Shown: positions 26,115 through 36,223, counted from the stretch's first letter. The stretch: DNA of 64,000 nt from Mycolicibacterium sp. TY81 (GCF_018326285.1 NZ_AP023362.1:3720001-3784000); one strand, 5' to 3'. Notes: generated from the sequence alone by a model not told the origin. A program made the numbers and translations.

Positions 26115-27227
26115 CTACGCCCGATCGCGCTCACCGAGGCCGACATGGTCCTGCGCCCGTTGACCGTCCTGCCGTTCCACCCCAACGGCATGACGCTCAC
26201 CGCACTCGACGCGCACGGCGCCGAGCTGCACGTGCAGACCTACTTCTCCATCGGCGGCGGGTTCGTCGTCACCGAGGCCGAAAGTCTGGAGCCCGTCACC
26301 GAGGCCGCCACGACGCATGCGCTGTCGTTCCACTCCGCCAAGGAATTGCTGGAGCTCTGCCGCCAACGCGACTGCCGCATCAGCGATCTCATGCTCGCCG
26401 TCGAATGCGAGACGCGCACCGCCGACGAGGTCCGCTCCCGGCTGCTGCACATCCGCGACGTGATGGTCGAGTGCGAAGTGCGTGGCATCGCGCGCGACGG
26501 CTACCTCCCCGGGCCCATGCGTGTGCGCCGCCGCGCCCGGGACTGGTTCGAGCGGCTCAATGCCGAGGACTGGAACAAACAGCCCGAATTCGCCGAGGAC
26601 TGGGTCAATCTCGTCGCGCTGGCCGTCAACGAGGAGAACGCGTCCGGCGGCCGGGTCGTCACCGCGCCCACCAACGGCGCCGCCGGCATCGTGCCCGCGG
26701 TGATGCACTACGCCGTGCACTACACGCGGGCGGGCCGTCAGGATCCCGACGGCACCGCAGTGCGGTTTCTCCTCACGGCGGGCGCCATCGGTTCGCTCTA
26801 CAAGGAGCGCGCGTCCATCTCCGGCGCGGAGGTCGGCTGCCAGGGCGAGGTCGGGTCGGCGGCGTCGATGGCTGCCGGCGCGCTCGCCGAAATCCTCGGC
26901 GGCACACCGGAACAGGTCGAGAACGCCGCCGAGATCGCGATGGAGCACAGCCTCGGACTCACCTGCGACCCCATCGAAGGGCTCGTCCAGGTCCCATGCA
27001 TCGAGCGCAACGCCATCTCGGCCGGCAAGGCCATCAACGCAGCGCGCATGGCACTACGGGGCGACGGGGCCCACTACGTCTCGCTGGATCAGGTCATCGA
27101 GACCATGCGGACCACCGGCGCCGACATGCACTCCAAATACAAGGAGACCTCGATGGGCGGCCTCGCGGTCAACGTGCCGGTGAACTACGTCGAATGCTGA
27201 ATGTTGCTGCAGGAGAAGGAGACAACG

Positions 27228-27467
27228 ATGCACCTTGATTGGTACGACCGCGGCATCCTCACCTTCGTGCTGCGCTGCGCGCCGGGTGCGGAACCATCCA
27301 ACGACGCGTCCCTGGCGCAGTTCGGGATCACCACACCCCGGGTGATGCGCCGCTTCGACGCCGTCCTCGACGCGGTCCGCGCACACCAGTTCCCGCTCGA
27401 CGACGCCGATCTGACGCTTGTCCACCAGGCCGTCGACTATCGCGACCACATGCCGCGCACCGGGTAG
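27228..27467 (+). CDS. Small hypothetical protein, DUF3263-like
   Basis: 79 residues, ATG at 27228 behind AGGAGAAGGAGA. Starting 27 bp after sdaA, it was probably its operon partner. The sequence [11 protein letters not shown]...[19 protein letters not shown] resembles the short actinobacterial DUF3263 proteins (acidic start, an FG(I/L)...R.Y/F helix). Function unknown. It ends three bases before the IS481 target duplication, so its coding region is intact. Confidence 0.6.
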   Translation: MHLDWYDRGILTFVLRCAPGAEPSNDASLAQFGITTPRVMRRFDAVLDAVRAHQFPLDDADLTLVHQAVDYRDHMPRTG

Positions 27468-27475
27468 TCGCTAGG

Positions 27476-28566
27476 TGTACTGACCATGGACGTTAGGTAC
27501 GGCGTGGCGTGGTGACATGAAGAAGACCTCCGAGTGAAGTGCGAGCTGTCTAGGAACGCACCAACTCTCTCGGAGGTCTTCGTGTCCCACCGTAATGCCC
27601 CGCTGTCAGAAACCGGTCGTCTGCGCCTGGCCCGTTGTGTGGTCGATGAAGGCTGGTCGCTACGCCGGGCTGCTGAGCGGTTCCAGGTCGCCGTCACGAC
27701 CGCCCGGCGTTGGGCCTGCCGATATCGCGAACTGGGACCGGCCGGCATGGTTGACCGCAGCTCTCGACCCCACCGCAGCCCCAACCAGACACCGACCCGG
27801 ACCGAACGCCGGATCATCAAGGTTCGGGTGACCCGTCGCTGGGGCCCAGCCCAAATCGGTTACCTGCTGGGCATTCACCCCTCGACTGTGCATCGGGTGC
27901 TGACCCGCTACGGCATCGCCCGACTGCGTTGGTTGGACCGCCCTACTGGCCGGGTCGTACGCCGCATCGAGTCCGCAGCGGCCGGCGATCTGGTTCATGT
28001 CGATGTCAAGAAGCTCGGCAAAATCCCTGCCGGAGGCGGCTGGCGGATGCTTGGCCGCACCAAAGGCGGCCACAACTCCAACCAAGACAAGAGCAGCGGC
28101 GTCTTCAACAAATCCCGACAACCGCTGCGCGGCTATCACTTTCTGCACACAGCCATCGACGGCCACTCTCGATTGGTCTACAGCGAGATACTCGCCGATG
28201 AACGCAAAGAGACCGCGGCCGCATTCTGGATCCGCGCCAACAATTGGTTCCACCAATGTGGGATCACGGTCCGAAACGTATTGACCGACAATGGCTCTTG
28301 CTATCGATCGCACGCCTTCCGTGATGCGCTCGGGGATAAAGTGCACCGCCGCACCAAGCCCTATCGACCCCAGACCAACGGCAAAGTAGAACGATTCCAC
28401 CGCACCCTGGCCGACGAATGGGCCTACGCACGCCTCTACACCAACGACGCCGAGCGCTGCGCCGAATACCCACGCTGGCTCCACACCTACAATCACCACC
28501 GCGGCCACACCGCACTCGGAGGCCACCCACCCGCCAGCCGCGTGCCTAACCTCTCAGGTCAGTACA
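27476..28566. mobile_element. IS481-family insertion sequence, 1,091 bp, at the glmM stop codon
   Basis: Left end TGTACTGACC, and the right end reverse-complements to the same ten bases; GTTAGGTACG/GTTAGGCACG extend the repeats further in. A 6-bp target duplication, GCTAGG, lies at 27470-27475 and 28567-28572. It landed in the 2-bp space between the convergent hypothetical gene and glmM, over the glmM stop (TAG on the minus strand), which the duplication restores. Confidence 0.93.
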
Positions 28567-28571
28567 GCTAG
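27582..28571 (+). CDS. IS481-family transposase
   Basis: 329 residues. N-terminal helix-turn-helix regions ([40 protein letters not shown]) precede an rve-type integrase core. The DDE residues are in [19 protein letters not shown] and [15 protein letters not shown]. The GTG start at 27582 sits four bases behind GGAGGT. Frame intact, so the element may be active. Its last residue (Ser) and stop codon are completed by the flanking target duplication rather than by the element. Confidence 0.92.
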   Translation: MSHRNAPLSETGRLRLARCVVDEGWSLRRAAERFQVAVTTARRWACRYRELGPAGMVDRSSRPHRSPNQTPTRTERRIIKVRVTRRWGPAQIGYLLGIHPSTVHRVLTRYGIARLRWLDRPTGRVVRRIESAAAGDLVHVDVKKLGKIPAGGGWRMLGRTKGGHNSNQDKSSGVFNKSRQPLRGYHFLHTAIDGHSRLVYSEILADERKETAAAFWIRANNWFHQCGITVRNVLTDNGSCYRSHAFRDALGDKVHRRTKPYRPQTNGKVERFHRTLADEWAYARLYTNDAERCAEYPRWLHTYNHHRGHTALGGHPPASRVPNLSGQYS

Positions 28572-29905
28572 GGCTGCTCGCTGACGGATTCGGCGACGCG
28601 GAACGCGACGGTCCTCGCCGTGATTTCATCTGGGGCCTCCACCATGACCCGGACCACCTGTTCGGTTCCGGAGGGGCGCAACAGGATTCGGCCGGTGTCA
28701 CCGAGTTCGGCCTCGGCTTCGGCGACCGCGGTCTGCACCGCCGGCGCCTGGGCGACCGTGGCCTTGTCGGCCACCTCGATGTTGATCAGCACCTGCGGCA
28801 ACGTCTTCATGGGCGCACACAGCTGCGCCAGGTTCGACCCGGTCTGCGCCATGCGCGACATGAGCCGCAGTCCGGTGACGATGCCGTCGCCCGTGGTCCC
28901 CAGCTCGGGCATCACGATATGGCCGGACTGCTCGCCGCCGAGCGAGAACCGTCCCGCGCGCAGCTCTTCGAGCACGTACCGGTCCCCCACGCCTGTGGTG
29001 CGCACCTCGATGCCGGCCTCCCGCATCGCCAGGTGCAGGCCGAGGTTGCTCATCACGGTCGCCACCAAGGTGTTCGAGACCAGCTCCCCGGCGTCGCGCA
29101 TGGCCAGCGCCAGCACCACCATGATCGCGTCACCGTCGACGAGGGCGCCCGACGCGTCGACGGCCAGACAGCGGTCGGCGTCGCCGTCGTGGGCCAGGCC
29201 CAGGTCGGCGCCGTGGTCGATGACGGCCTGCTGCAGCTGCGCCATGTGGGTGGAGCCGCAGCCGTCGTTGATGTTGAGGCCCGTCGGCTCGGCGTTGATC
29301 GCGATAACTGTGGCGCCGGCCGCTCGATATGCCTGCGGGGCGGCCGTCGAGGCGGCGCCGTTCGCGCAGTCGACGACGACCGTCAGCCCGGCCAGCGGTG
29401 CGACGGCGGCCTTGGCGGCGTGGGTGAGGTAGCGGTCCAGAGCGTCTGCGGCCTCGAGCACGCGACCGATGCCGGCGCCCGTCGGCCGGGTACCCGGACC
29501 GGCGGCGACCAGTTCGGCGATGCGGTCCTCGGTGTCGTCGTCGAGCTTGTGCCCGCCGGTACCGAAAATCTTGATGCCGTTGTCCGGCATGGGGTTGTGC
29601 GAGGCGGAGATCATCACGCCGAGCTGCGCGTCATACGACGCCGTCAGGTACGCCACCGCGGGGGTCGGCAGCACGCCGACCCGCAGCACGTCGACGCCCT
29701 CGCTCGTGATGCCGGCGATGACCGCGGCCTCCAGCATCTCGCCACTGGCCCGGGGATCTCGTCCGACGACGGCGACGCAGCGACCGGCGCCAGAGGTCGA
29801 GCAGAGGCGGCGGGCGGCGGCTGAACCCAGCGCCAACGCCAACTCCGCGGTCAGATCACGGTTTGCGACGCCACGGACGCCATCGGTGCCGAACAGCCGA
29901 CTCAT
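28568..29905 (-). CDS. glmM: Phosphoglucosamine mutase
   Basis: Converts glucosamine-6-phosphate to glucosamine-1-phosphate for UDP-GlcNAc and peptidoglycan synthesis. 445 residues. Visible: FGTDGVRG at the N-terminus, the phosphoserine loop [12 protein letters not shown], the metal-binding DGDADRC loop and the C-terminal phosphate-binding [12 protein letters not shown]. It follows rplM-rpsI as in M. tuberculosis (Rv3441c). The stop codon lies inside the IS481 target duplication but the protein is unaffected; read-through transcription now enters the IS. Confidence 0.95.
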   Translation of the reverse strand: MSRLFGTDGVRGVANRDLTAELALALGSAAARRLCSTSGAGRCVAVVGRDPRASGEMLEAAVIAGITSEGVDVLRVGVLPTPAVAYLTASYDAQLGVMISASHNPMPDNGIKIFGTGGHKLDDDTEDRIAELVAAGPGTRPTGAGIGRVLEAADALDRYLTHAAKAAVAPLAGLTVVVDCANGAASTAAPQAYRAAGATVIAINAEPTGLNINDGCGSTHMAQLQQAVIDHGADLGLAHDGDADRCLAVDASGALVDGDAIMVVLALAMRDAGELVSNTLVATVMSNLGLHLAMREAGIEVRTTGVGDRYVLEELRAGRFSLGGEQSGHIVMPELGTTGDGIVTGLRLMSRMAQTGSNLAQLCAPMKTLPQVLINIEVADKATVAQAPAVQTAVAEAEAELGDTGRILLRPSGTEQVVRVMVEAPDEITARTVAFRVAESVSEQP

Positions 29906-29947
29906 GAACCTTCTTTCGTCCTTCAGATGACCCCATGAAACGCCGAA

Positions 29948-29979
29948 GGCGGGCGTGTCCAGACTGCGACACGCCCGCC
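29948..29979. terminator. Hairpin after rpsI
   Basis: GGCGGGCGTGTC (29948-29959) pairs perfectly with 29968-29979 around an 8-base loop, 15 bases past the rpsI stop on the minus strand. It separates the rplM-rpsI transcript from glmM. Confidence 0.65.
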
Positions 29980-29994
29980 CACGAGCAGAAACGA

Positions 29995-30455
<461 letters not shown>

Positions 30456-30459
<4 letters not shown>

Positions 30460-30899
30460 TGGGCCACCTGCTTGATCTCGTAAGGAATCGGCTGCTGCGC
30501 GGCGTGCGGATGATCAGGACCCGCGTACACCTTCAGCTTCTTCTGCACCTGGCGCGACAGCTTGTTGTGCGGGAGCATGCCGACGATCGCGTTCTCAACG
30601 GTGCGGGTCGGGTGCTTCACCAGCTGTTCGCCGATGGAGCGCTTGCTCAGACCGCCCGGGAAACCCGAGTGACGGTAAGCAAACTTGTCGGTGAGCTTCT
30701 TGCCCGACAGGGCAATCTTCTCGGCGTTGATGATGATGACGAAGTCACCCTCATCGGAGTTGGGCGTGAACGTCGGCTTGTGCTTGCCGCGCAGCAGGTT
30801 GGCTGCTGCAACGGCGAGCCGGCCGAGCACCACGTCTTGGGCGTCGATGACGTACCACTGACGCGTGGTGTCACCCGCCTTCGGCGTGAATGTAGGCAC
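30456..30899 (-). CDS. rplM: 50S ribosomal protein L13
   Basis: 147 residues, exactly the family length, starting at GTG 30899 behind AGAGG ([20 protein letters not shown]). Conserved [13 protein letters not shown] region appears as [12 protein letters not shown]. The longer open frame to 31001 lacks support. Start of the rplM-rpsI operon; the 198-bp upstream gap contains a small inverted repeat and no other gene. Confidence 0.96.
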
Positions 30900-30969
30900 A
30901 GCTATACCTCTTCTTCTCGGGTTGAGTCCCGGTGCTATCCGGGTGCCGGTCAAGTACGCGACCTGCGAA

Positions 30970-30997
30970 TTCCCGGCGACCGACGGTGACCCGGGAA
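30970..30997. terminator. Weak hairpin between the HAD lipoprotein gene and rplM
   Basis: TTCCCGG (30970-30976) pairs with CCGGGAA (30991-30997) around 14 bases. It lies about 100 bp past the HAD gene stop, before the rplM leader. Modest stem; could equally be part of the rplM promoter region. Confidence 0.3.
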
Positions 30998-31097
30998 GCA
31001 TTGGCCTGACGGCCTGCAGCGCACCAACGTGGGAGCTTACCCGGGTGCGTCACCGCAGGTCAAAACGCGGGTGAGCGCCTCGAACGGCGACCTCAGG

Positions 31098-32372
31098 TCA
31101 GTACACCCGGTCCTGCTGGTCGGGCACGACGCTGCCGTCCGGCCGGTGCAACGGCGCCTTGGCGCCCGTCGGCTCGATGTATCCCTTGGTCGCGCAGGCG
31201 TACGGTTCGGCCTGCTTCTTGGGATCGATGAACATCGGGTTCACCAGCCAGTTGCCGCCCGCGTTGTCGTAGGCCGTGCACATCAGCTCGGTCTTGTTGC
31301 GGTTGAGCACCAGCCGCAGCGCGGTGGCGTCGGTGAGGAACGTGACGTCGGTGTCGGAGTCCCCGGCGGCGAAGGCCGCGCGCTTGGGCTCGGGCTGTTG
31401 GGTGAACGCGGCGGGGCCGGTCACGCCGAACACCTCTTCGTTGACGCGGCAGCGCTTGCCCTCGATGTACGTGATGGCGGGCTCGCCGCCGCACGGCACC
31501 GGGCGCGACGTCAGGACATCGCCGTCGTGTTCGGTCCGCACGCCCATGACGTGGTCGGCCGGGATGTCGAGTTCTTCCGCCCATACCCGCGCCACCGGTT
31601 CGGCCGACGCCGAGATGATCCGTACGTCGAAACCGTTGGCGTGCAGGGTTTCCACGAGATCGCGCATCTGCGGGTAGTAGCGGACCCAGCCGGTCTGCGT
31701 GCTGCTGCCGACCTTCTGCTCGGTGCCCGCCGGGGCGTCGAGGTTCTCCTTGCGGGCGGTCTTCGCGAACTCGACCACCTCGGCTTCGCGCCAGCCGGCC
31801 TGCATCTGCGCGGCCCAGGCGTACGCCGGTTCCATGCGACGGGCGTTGAACCCGGCGAAGGCGGGCTCCCCGGCCTTGGTCTTGGCATCGGTGTAGACCG
31901 ACACGAGTTCGTCGGCGCAGGCGGTGTCGGTGTCCGTGGGCATCGGCTGGCCCGGCTTGGCCGCGGCGCAGGCCCGACTCAGGGCCGTGACGGCCGGCGG
32001 CGTCAGGAACGTGCTGGTGGACGCCCAGTTGCCGTCGGCCGGTGCTCGGAGCTTGCCGTTGCGCACCATCCAGAAGAACGTGGCGTCGCCGATGTCGTTC
32101 TTGACGATGGTGTTGTCCCAGTCGAACAACGCCAGCGGCGCACCCTTCGTCACCGAACCGGCGGCGCCGCACGTGCCCAGCTTGGCGAGCATGGCGTCGA
32201 TCCGGTCCCGGTTGTCGCCGTACCAGGCGGAGTTCTGCGCCAGCGTCCGGCACGACGCCGTGCTGGTGGCGGGCGACTGCGCTGCCGGGGTGCTGTCGTG
32301 GCTGCTACAGCCGGACATGGCGAGGAGGCCGGCCAGCGCAGCTGCGGAGGCCAGTCGGGTCATGCGGGTCAC
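31098..32372 (-). CDS. HAD-superfamily phosphatase lipoprotein
   Basis: 424 residues. A signal peptide with lipobox LAMSGC (Cys22) predicts a lipid-anchored exported protein. The HAD motif I is LFDWDNTIV, a serine is present in IISASAEPV (motif II region), and GDSDTDVTFL provides motif IV, giving a phosphoserine-phosphatase-like active site. The GTG start has AGGAG four bases upstream. It lies 24 bp after eutC on the same strand, so an extracytoplasmic phosphatase for phosphoethanolamine or phosphocholine, feeding amine to the permease, is attractive (inference). Pseudomonas PchP is a precedent in the same superfamily. Confidence 0.72.
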   Translation of the reverse strand: MTRMTRLASAAALAGLLAMSGCSSHDSTPAAQSPATSTASCRTLAQNSAWYGDNRDRIDAMLAKLGTCGAAGSVTKGAPLALFDWDNTIVKNDIGDATFFWMVRNGKLRAPADGNWASTSTFLTPPAVTALSRACAAAKPGQPMPTDTDTACADELVSVYTDAKTKAGEPAFAGFNARRMEPAYAWAAQMQAGWREAEVVEFAKTARKENLDAPAGTEQKVGSSTQTGWVRYYPQMRDLVETLHANGFDVRIISASAEPVARVWAEELDIPADHVMGVRTEHDGDVLTSRPVPCGGEPAITYIEGKRCRVNEEVFGVTGPAAFTQQPEPKRAAFAAGDSDTDVTFLTDATALRLVLNRNKTELMCTAYDNAGGNWLVNPMFIDPKKQAEPYACATKGYIEPTGAKAPLHRPDGSVVPDQQDRVY

Positions 32373-32396
32373 GGTTCTCCTGGTGTCAGGTGAGTG

Positions 32397-33173
32397 TCAC
32401 GTCAGTTCTGCGGCGCCCGGCGCTTCGAGCGAGGTGTCGCGGGAGGTGTCCTTGAGGTCGACGCCCGAGCGGCCCAGGGCGCGGGCACCGGACACCAGCC
32501 CCGCCGCGACGCGCGCGGCCTCGGCATAGCCGAGTCCCTCGGGCGGGTGGATGTTCGAGATGCAGTTGCGGTCGGCGTCGGTGCGGCCCGGCATCGGCAG
32601 ATGCGTCAGGTAGATACCCAGGCTGTCGGCCACCGACAGGCCCGGCCGCTCCCCGATGATCACCAGCAGGGTCCGCACCTTTTGCGCCGCGCCGACGTGG
32701 TCGCCGAGGGCCACGCGGGCCTGCGTGGCGATCACCGGCGGAGCCAGGGTGTACTGGTCGCCCAGCCGCGCCACGAGCTCGGCGAGCAGCGCCGGACCGT
32801 GCTTGGCCAGCGCGTAGGGCGAGAGCCCGTCGGCGAGGACGAAGCCGATGTCTGCCGGGGTTTCCGGAACATCCATGGGCGTGGCCGGGAGCCGGCCCAG
32901 GTCGGGGCGGCGCAGGTACTCGCTGCGGGACTCGGCCTGGCTGCGCACCACCGCCGGTTCGCCGATGCCGATCTCCCGGACGCGGGCCGCGAGGGACTCG
33001 ACGTCGAGGGGCTCGTGGACGGCGTCGCGGGCGGCGGCGTGCGCCGCGGCCAGTTCGAGGACCTCGCGGGTGGGCAGCGCATTGCCGGCGCGGCCCAGCC
33101 CGATGCGGGCCTGCGTGGTCTTGCGGAGCTCGTCCCAGAACTCCTGGATTGCGAGATCTTCGGTCATCGTCAT
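32397..33173 (-). CDS. eutC: Ethanolamine ammonia-lyase, small subunit
   Basis: 258 residues. The adenosylcobalamin-binding subunit of EutBC, which splits ethanolamine into acetaldehyde and ammonia. Family stretches TQARIGLGRAGNALPT, FVLADGLSPYAL and IGERPGLSVADSLGIYLTH are all present, with the conserved C-terminal RNCISNIHPPEGLGY. The start overlaps the eutB stop (ATGA). Confidence 0.95.
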   Translation of the reverse strand: MTMTEDLAIQEFWDELRKTTQARIGLGRAGNALPTREVLELAAAHAAARDAVHEPLDVESLAARVREIGIGEPAVVRSQAESRSEYLRRPDLGRLPATPMDVPETPADIGFVLADGLSPYALAKHGPALLAELVARLGDQYTLAPPVIATQARVALGDHVGAAQKVRTLLVIIGERPGLSVADSLGIYLTHLPMPGRTDADRNCISNIHPPEGLGYAEAARVAAGLVSGARALGRSGVDLKDTSRDTSLEAPGAAELT

Positions 33174-34579
33174 CCCGCCGCGGTGAGCGCCCGCAGCGCC
33201 GAGCGCTGCAGATCGAACTTGGTCAGCTTGCCGGAGTCGTCGGTCATACCGACCTTCTTGAGCCAGGCGTCGAACTCCGGAGCCGGCTTCAAACCGAGCG
33301 TCCGGCGGACCGCCACGACGTCGTGGAACGACAGGCTCTGGTAGCCGAGCATGACGTCGTCGGCGCCGGGCACCGTGATGACGAAGGCACAACCCGCCGC
33401 GGCCAGCAGCGTGAGCAGGGTGTCCATGTCGTTCTGGTCGGCTTCGGCGTGGTTGGTGTAGCAGACGTCGACGCCCATCGGCAGGCCGAGCAGCTTGCCG
33501 CAGAAGTGGTCCTCGAGCCCGGCCCGGATGATCTGCCGGCCGTCGTAGAGGTACTCCGGCCCGATGAAGCCGACGACGGTGTTGACCAGCAGCGGGTCCA
33601 GCGCGCGGGCGACGCCGTAGGCGCGGGTCTCCAGCGTCTGCTGATCGACGGGCCGGCCGCCGGTGCCGAGGTGGGCGCCCGAACTGAGCGCCGAGCCCTG
33701 CCCGGTCTCCAGGTACATGACGTTGTTGCCGACGGTCCCGCGGTTCAGGGAGCGGCCGGCCTCGTTGCCTTCGCGCAGCAGCGCCATGTCGACACCGAAG
33801 GCCTTGTTGGCGCCCTCGGTACCCGCCACGGACTGGAACACCAGGTCCACAGGAGCGCCGGCCTCGATGAGGCCGATGGTGGTGGTGATGTGCGAAAGCA
33901 CGCAGGACTGCGCCGGGATGTCGTAGCGGCTGCGGATGTTGTCGAGCAGGTGCAGCAGGTCGGCGGTGGCCTGCGGCGAGTCGGTGGCCGGGTTGATGCC
34001 GATGACGGCGTCGCCGCATCCCATCAGCAGTCCGTCGAGCACGGCGGCGGCGATGCCGCGCGGATCGTCGGTCGGGTGATTGGGCTGGAGTCGCGTGGCC
34101 AGGGTGCCCGGCAACCCGATGGTGCTGCGGAAGGCCGCGTGTACCTGAGTGGCCGCGGTGACGGCGATCAGGTCCTGGTTCCGCATGATCTTCGAGACCG
34201 CGGCTGCCATCTCCGGTGTGATGCCGGGGGCGACGGCCGCGATCTTCGCGGCGGCGTCGTCGCCGGCCACCGCGTCCAGCAGCCAGTCCCGGAAACCTCC
34301 CACCGTCAGGTGGGAGATTTCCGAAAAGGCTTGCTGGTCATGGGAATCCATGATGAGCCGGGTGACCTCGTCGGTCTCGTACGGCACCACCGCTTCATTG
34401 AGGAAGGTGTCCAGCGGAAGGTCGGCCAGTGCCCACGCCGCGGCGGCCCGCTCGGCGTCGTTGTGGGCCGCGCACCCGGCGAGTTCATCACCGGAGCGCA
34501 GCGGCGTGGCCTTGGCCATCAAATCCACAAGCCCGTCGAAGGTGTGGTTCACCCCCGAAATCCGCTGGTGGTACTTCAT
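33170..34579 (-). CDS. eutB: Ethanolamine ammonia-lyase, large subunit
   Basis: 469 residues, the catalytic TIM-barrel subunit. Visible: PLRSGDELAG near the N-terminus, IGINPATDSPQ, LFNVQ-type barrel segments and GADDVMLGYQSLSFHD. The start overlaps the permease stop by ATGA. No EutA reactivating factor and no shell proteins are nearby, so the enzyme would work free in the cytoplasm with imported or made coenzyme B12. Confidence 0.95.
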   Translation of the reverse strand: MKYHQRISGVNHTFDGLVDLMAKATPLRSGDELAGCAAHNDAERAAAAWALADLPLDTFLNEAVVPYETDEVTRLIMDSHDQQAFSEISHLTVGGFRDWLLDAVAGDDAAAKIAAVAPGITPEMAAAVSKIMRNQDLIAVTAATQVHAAFRSTIGLPGTLATRLQPNHPTDDPRGIAAAVLDGLLMGCGDAVIGINPATDSPQATADLLHLLDNIRSRYDIPAQSCVLSHITTTIGLIEAGAPVDLVFQSVAGTEGANKAFGVDMALLREGNEAGRSLNRGTVGNNVMYLETGQGSALSSGAHLGTGGRPVDQQTLETRAYGVARALDPLLVNTVVGFIGPEYLYDGRQIIRAGLEDHFCGKLLGLPMGVDVCYTNHAEADQNDMDTLLTLLAAAGCAFVITVPGADDVMLGYQSLSFHDVVAVRRTLGLKPAPEFDAWLKKVGMTDDSGKLTKFDLQRSALRALTAAG

Positions 34580-36021
34580 TTCAGCTCGTCCTCGGCTTCT
34601 GCGAGCATCGCGAACTCTTCATCAGGAGAGTTTGCCACCAAATGGTGCCGGCTGTAGACCGCGAAGTAGAGCATGAAGGCGCAGAACACCAGCAGGCACA
34701 GGCCCACGGCCTTGGGGTCAACCAGGAAGGTGGCGATGACCGCGACGACGGCGATGACGAGCGCGAAGCCGGTGGTCGCGATGCCGCCCGGGGTGCGGTA
34801 GGGCCGCGGCATGTTCGGCTCGCGGCGGCGCAGCACGATGTGGCTGACCATCATCAGGACGTAACTCACGGCGGCACCGAAGACCGCCATGTTCAGCAGC
34901 AGGTCACCCTTGCCGGTCAGCGACAGCAGGAAGCCGATGACGCCGGGGACGATGAGCGCCAGCGTCGGCGCCTTGCGGGAGTTGGTCACCGACAGCTGGG
35001 TCGGCAGGTAGCCCGCGCGGGACAGGGCGAAAAGCTGGCGCGAGTAGGCGTAGATGATCGAGAAGAAGCTCGCGATCAGGCCGGCCAGGCCGATGTAGTT
35101 GACCAGCTTGGCACCGACGCCGGAACCGAGCGCCTCGACGAGCGGGTTGCCCGAGGCCGACATCTGTTGCGCGCCACCGACACCCGTGGTGAGCACCAGC
35201 ACCATGGCGCAGGTGACCAGCAGGACCGTCATCGCCGCGATGATGCCGCGCGGCACGTTCTTCTCGGGGTTCGCGGTTTCCTCGGCGGCCAGCGGCACGC
35301 CTTCGATCGCCAGGAAGAACCAGATGGCGAACGGGATGGCGGCCCAGATGCCGAGGTAGCCGTGCGGCAGGATCGCCGACGCTCCGGCCGCGTTGACGTC
35401 GACCGCGATGGTGGTCAGGTTGGAGACATCGAACTGGCCGATGGCACAGACCGCGAAGATCACCAGGCCCAGCAGCGCGATGGCGGTGATCACGAACATC
35501 ACCTTGAGCGCCTCACCGACGCCGGACAGGTGGATGCCGATGAAGAAGGCGTAGGCCGCCAGATACACCCACCAGCCGTTGTGAATCCCGAAGAGCCCCA
35601 AGGATTCCACGTAGGCGCCGATGAACGTCGCAATGGCGGCGGGGGCGATCGAGTACTCGATGAGGATCGCGGTGCCGGTGGCGAAACCGCCCCACGGACC
35701 CAGGGCACGACGGGCGAAGGTGTAACCACCGCCGGCGGCCGGCAGCGCCGAGGACAGCTCGGCCATGCCCAGCACCAGGGCCAGGTACATGCCGGCGATG
35801 ATCACGGCGGCGATGGCGAGGCCACCGAAACCGCCGTGTGCCAGACCGAAATTCCAGCCGGAGTAGTCCCCGGACACCACGTAGCTGACGCCGAGGCCGG
35901 CGAGCAGCAGCCAGCCGGCCGTGCCCTTCTTCAGCTGACGTTTCGCGAGGTATTCGTTGCTCTCGACGTGCTCTTCGACACCGCGAGCGGAGTGCTCACT
36001 GGGTGGGTTGGTGATGGACAC
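34576..36021 (-). CDS. Ethanolamine permease (APC family)
   Basis: 481 residues, about 12 membrane helices. It matches the ethanolamine-permease branch of the APC family: YVVSGDYSGWNFGL in helix 1 and GGGYTFARRALGPWGG, EGVPLAAEETANPEKNVPRG further on. The GTG start at 36021 has AGGAG six bases upstream. The continuous permease-eutB-eutC overlaps (ATGA twice) support the substrate assignment. Confidence 0.88.
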   Translation of the reverse strand: MSITNPPSEHSARGVEEHVESNEYLAKRQLKKGTAGWLLLAGLGVSYVVSGDYSGWNFGLAHGGFGGLAIAAVIIAGMYLALVLGMAELSSALPAAGGGYTFARRALGPWGGFATGTAILIEYSIAPAAIATFIGAYVESLGLFGIHNGWWVYLAAYAFFIGIHLSGVGEALKVMFVITAIALLGLVIFAVCAIGQFDVSNLTTIAVDVNAAGASAILPHGYLGIWAAIPFAIWFFLAIEGVPLAAEETANPEKNVPRGIIAAMTVLLVTCAMVLVLTTGVGGAQQMSASGNPLVEALGSGVGAKLVNYIGLAGLIASFFSIIYAYSRQLFALSRAGYLPTQLSVTNSRKAPTLALIVPGVIGFLLSLTGKGDLLLNMAVFGAAVSYVLMMVSHIVLRRREPNMPRPYRTPGGIATTGFALVIAVVAVIATFLVDPKAVGLCLLVFCAFMLYFAVYSRHHLVANSPDEEFAMLAEAEDELK

Positions 36022-36140
36022 TGCGAACTCCTGAAAGAGGGATGGCGGATGCCGAACTGGCCTGCCCCCAGGAGTCATCTGGTGCCGGCCTTGATCATTG
36101 TGTCGCCGAACGCTTTTGGAAAGCGTCGACCGAAATGGAA

Positions 36141-36179
36141 GCGAGCGCCCGCGCATTCGGGGGGTACGCGGGCGCTCGC
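36141..36179. terminator. Hairpin between the aldehyde dehydrogenase and ethanolamine permease genes
   Basis: GCGAGCGCCCGCG (36141-36153) pairs perfectly with 36167-36179 around a 13-base loop, 45 bp after the aldehyde dehydrogenase stop. Partial termination here would separate it from the permease-eutBC unit. Confidence 0.55.
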
Positions 36180-36223
36180 GGTTCGTGGGAGCTACGCGCT
36201 TCGTTTCCTCGCGCGAGCGCTCA

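Larger units (their letters stand above)
24100..27200 (+). pseudogene. sdaA: L-serine ammonia-lyase (serine dehydratase), split by an IS1380-family insertion
   Basis: Would deaminate serine to pyruvate. GTG 24100 follows GGGGAG. The first 104 codons (24100-24411) carry the [15 protein letters not shown] start. The IS then occupies 24416-26114, and the remaining 361 residues resume at 26119 through [20 protein letters not shown] and [15 protein letters not shown] to the stop at 27198-27200. Removing the element and one 4-bp duplicate restores an uninterrupted frame of 465 residues, close to M. tuberculosis SdaA, with no other lesion seen, so the insertion looks recent. The 5' fragment now runs 21 codons into the IS and stops at 24477. 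Confidence 0.92.

Noticed and set aside
36022..36223. Possible cobalamin riboswitch before the ethanolamine permease-eutBC unit
   Set aside because: The 202-bp gap shows a terminator hairpin but no B12-box-like sequence that I could recognise.
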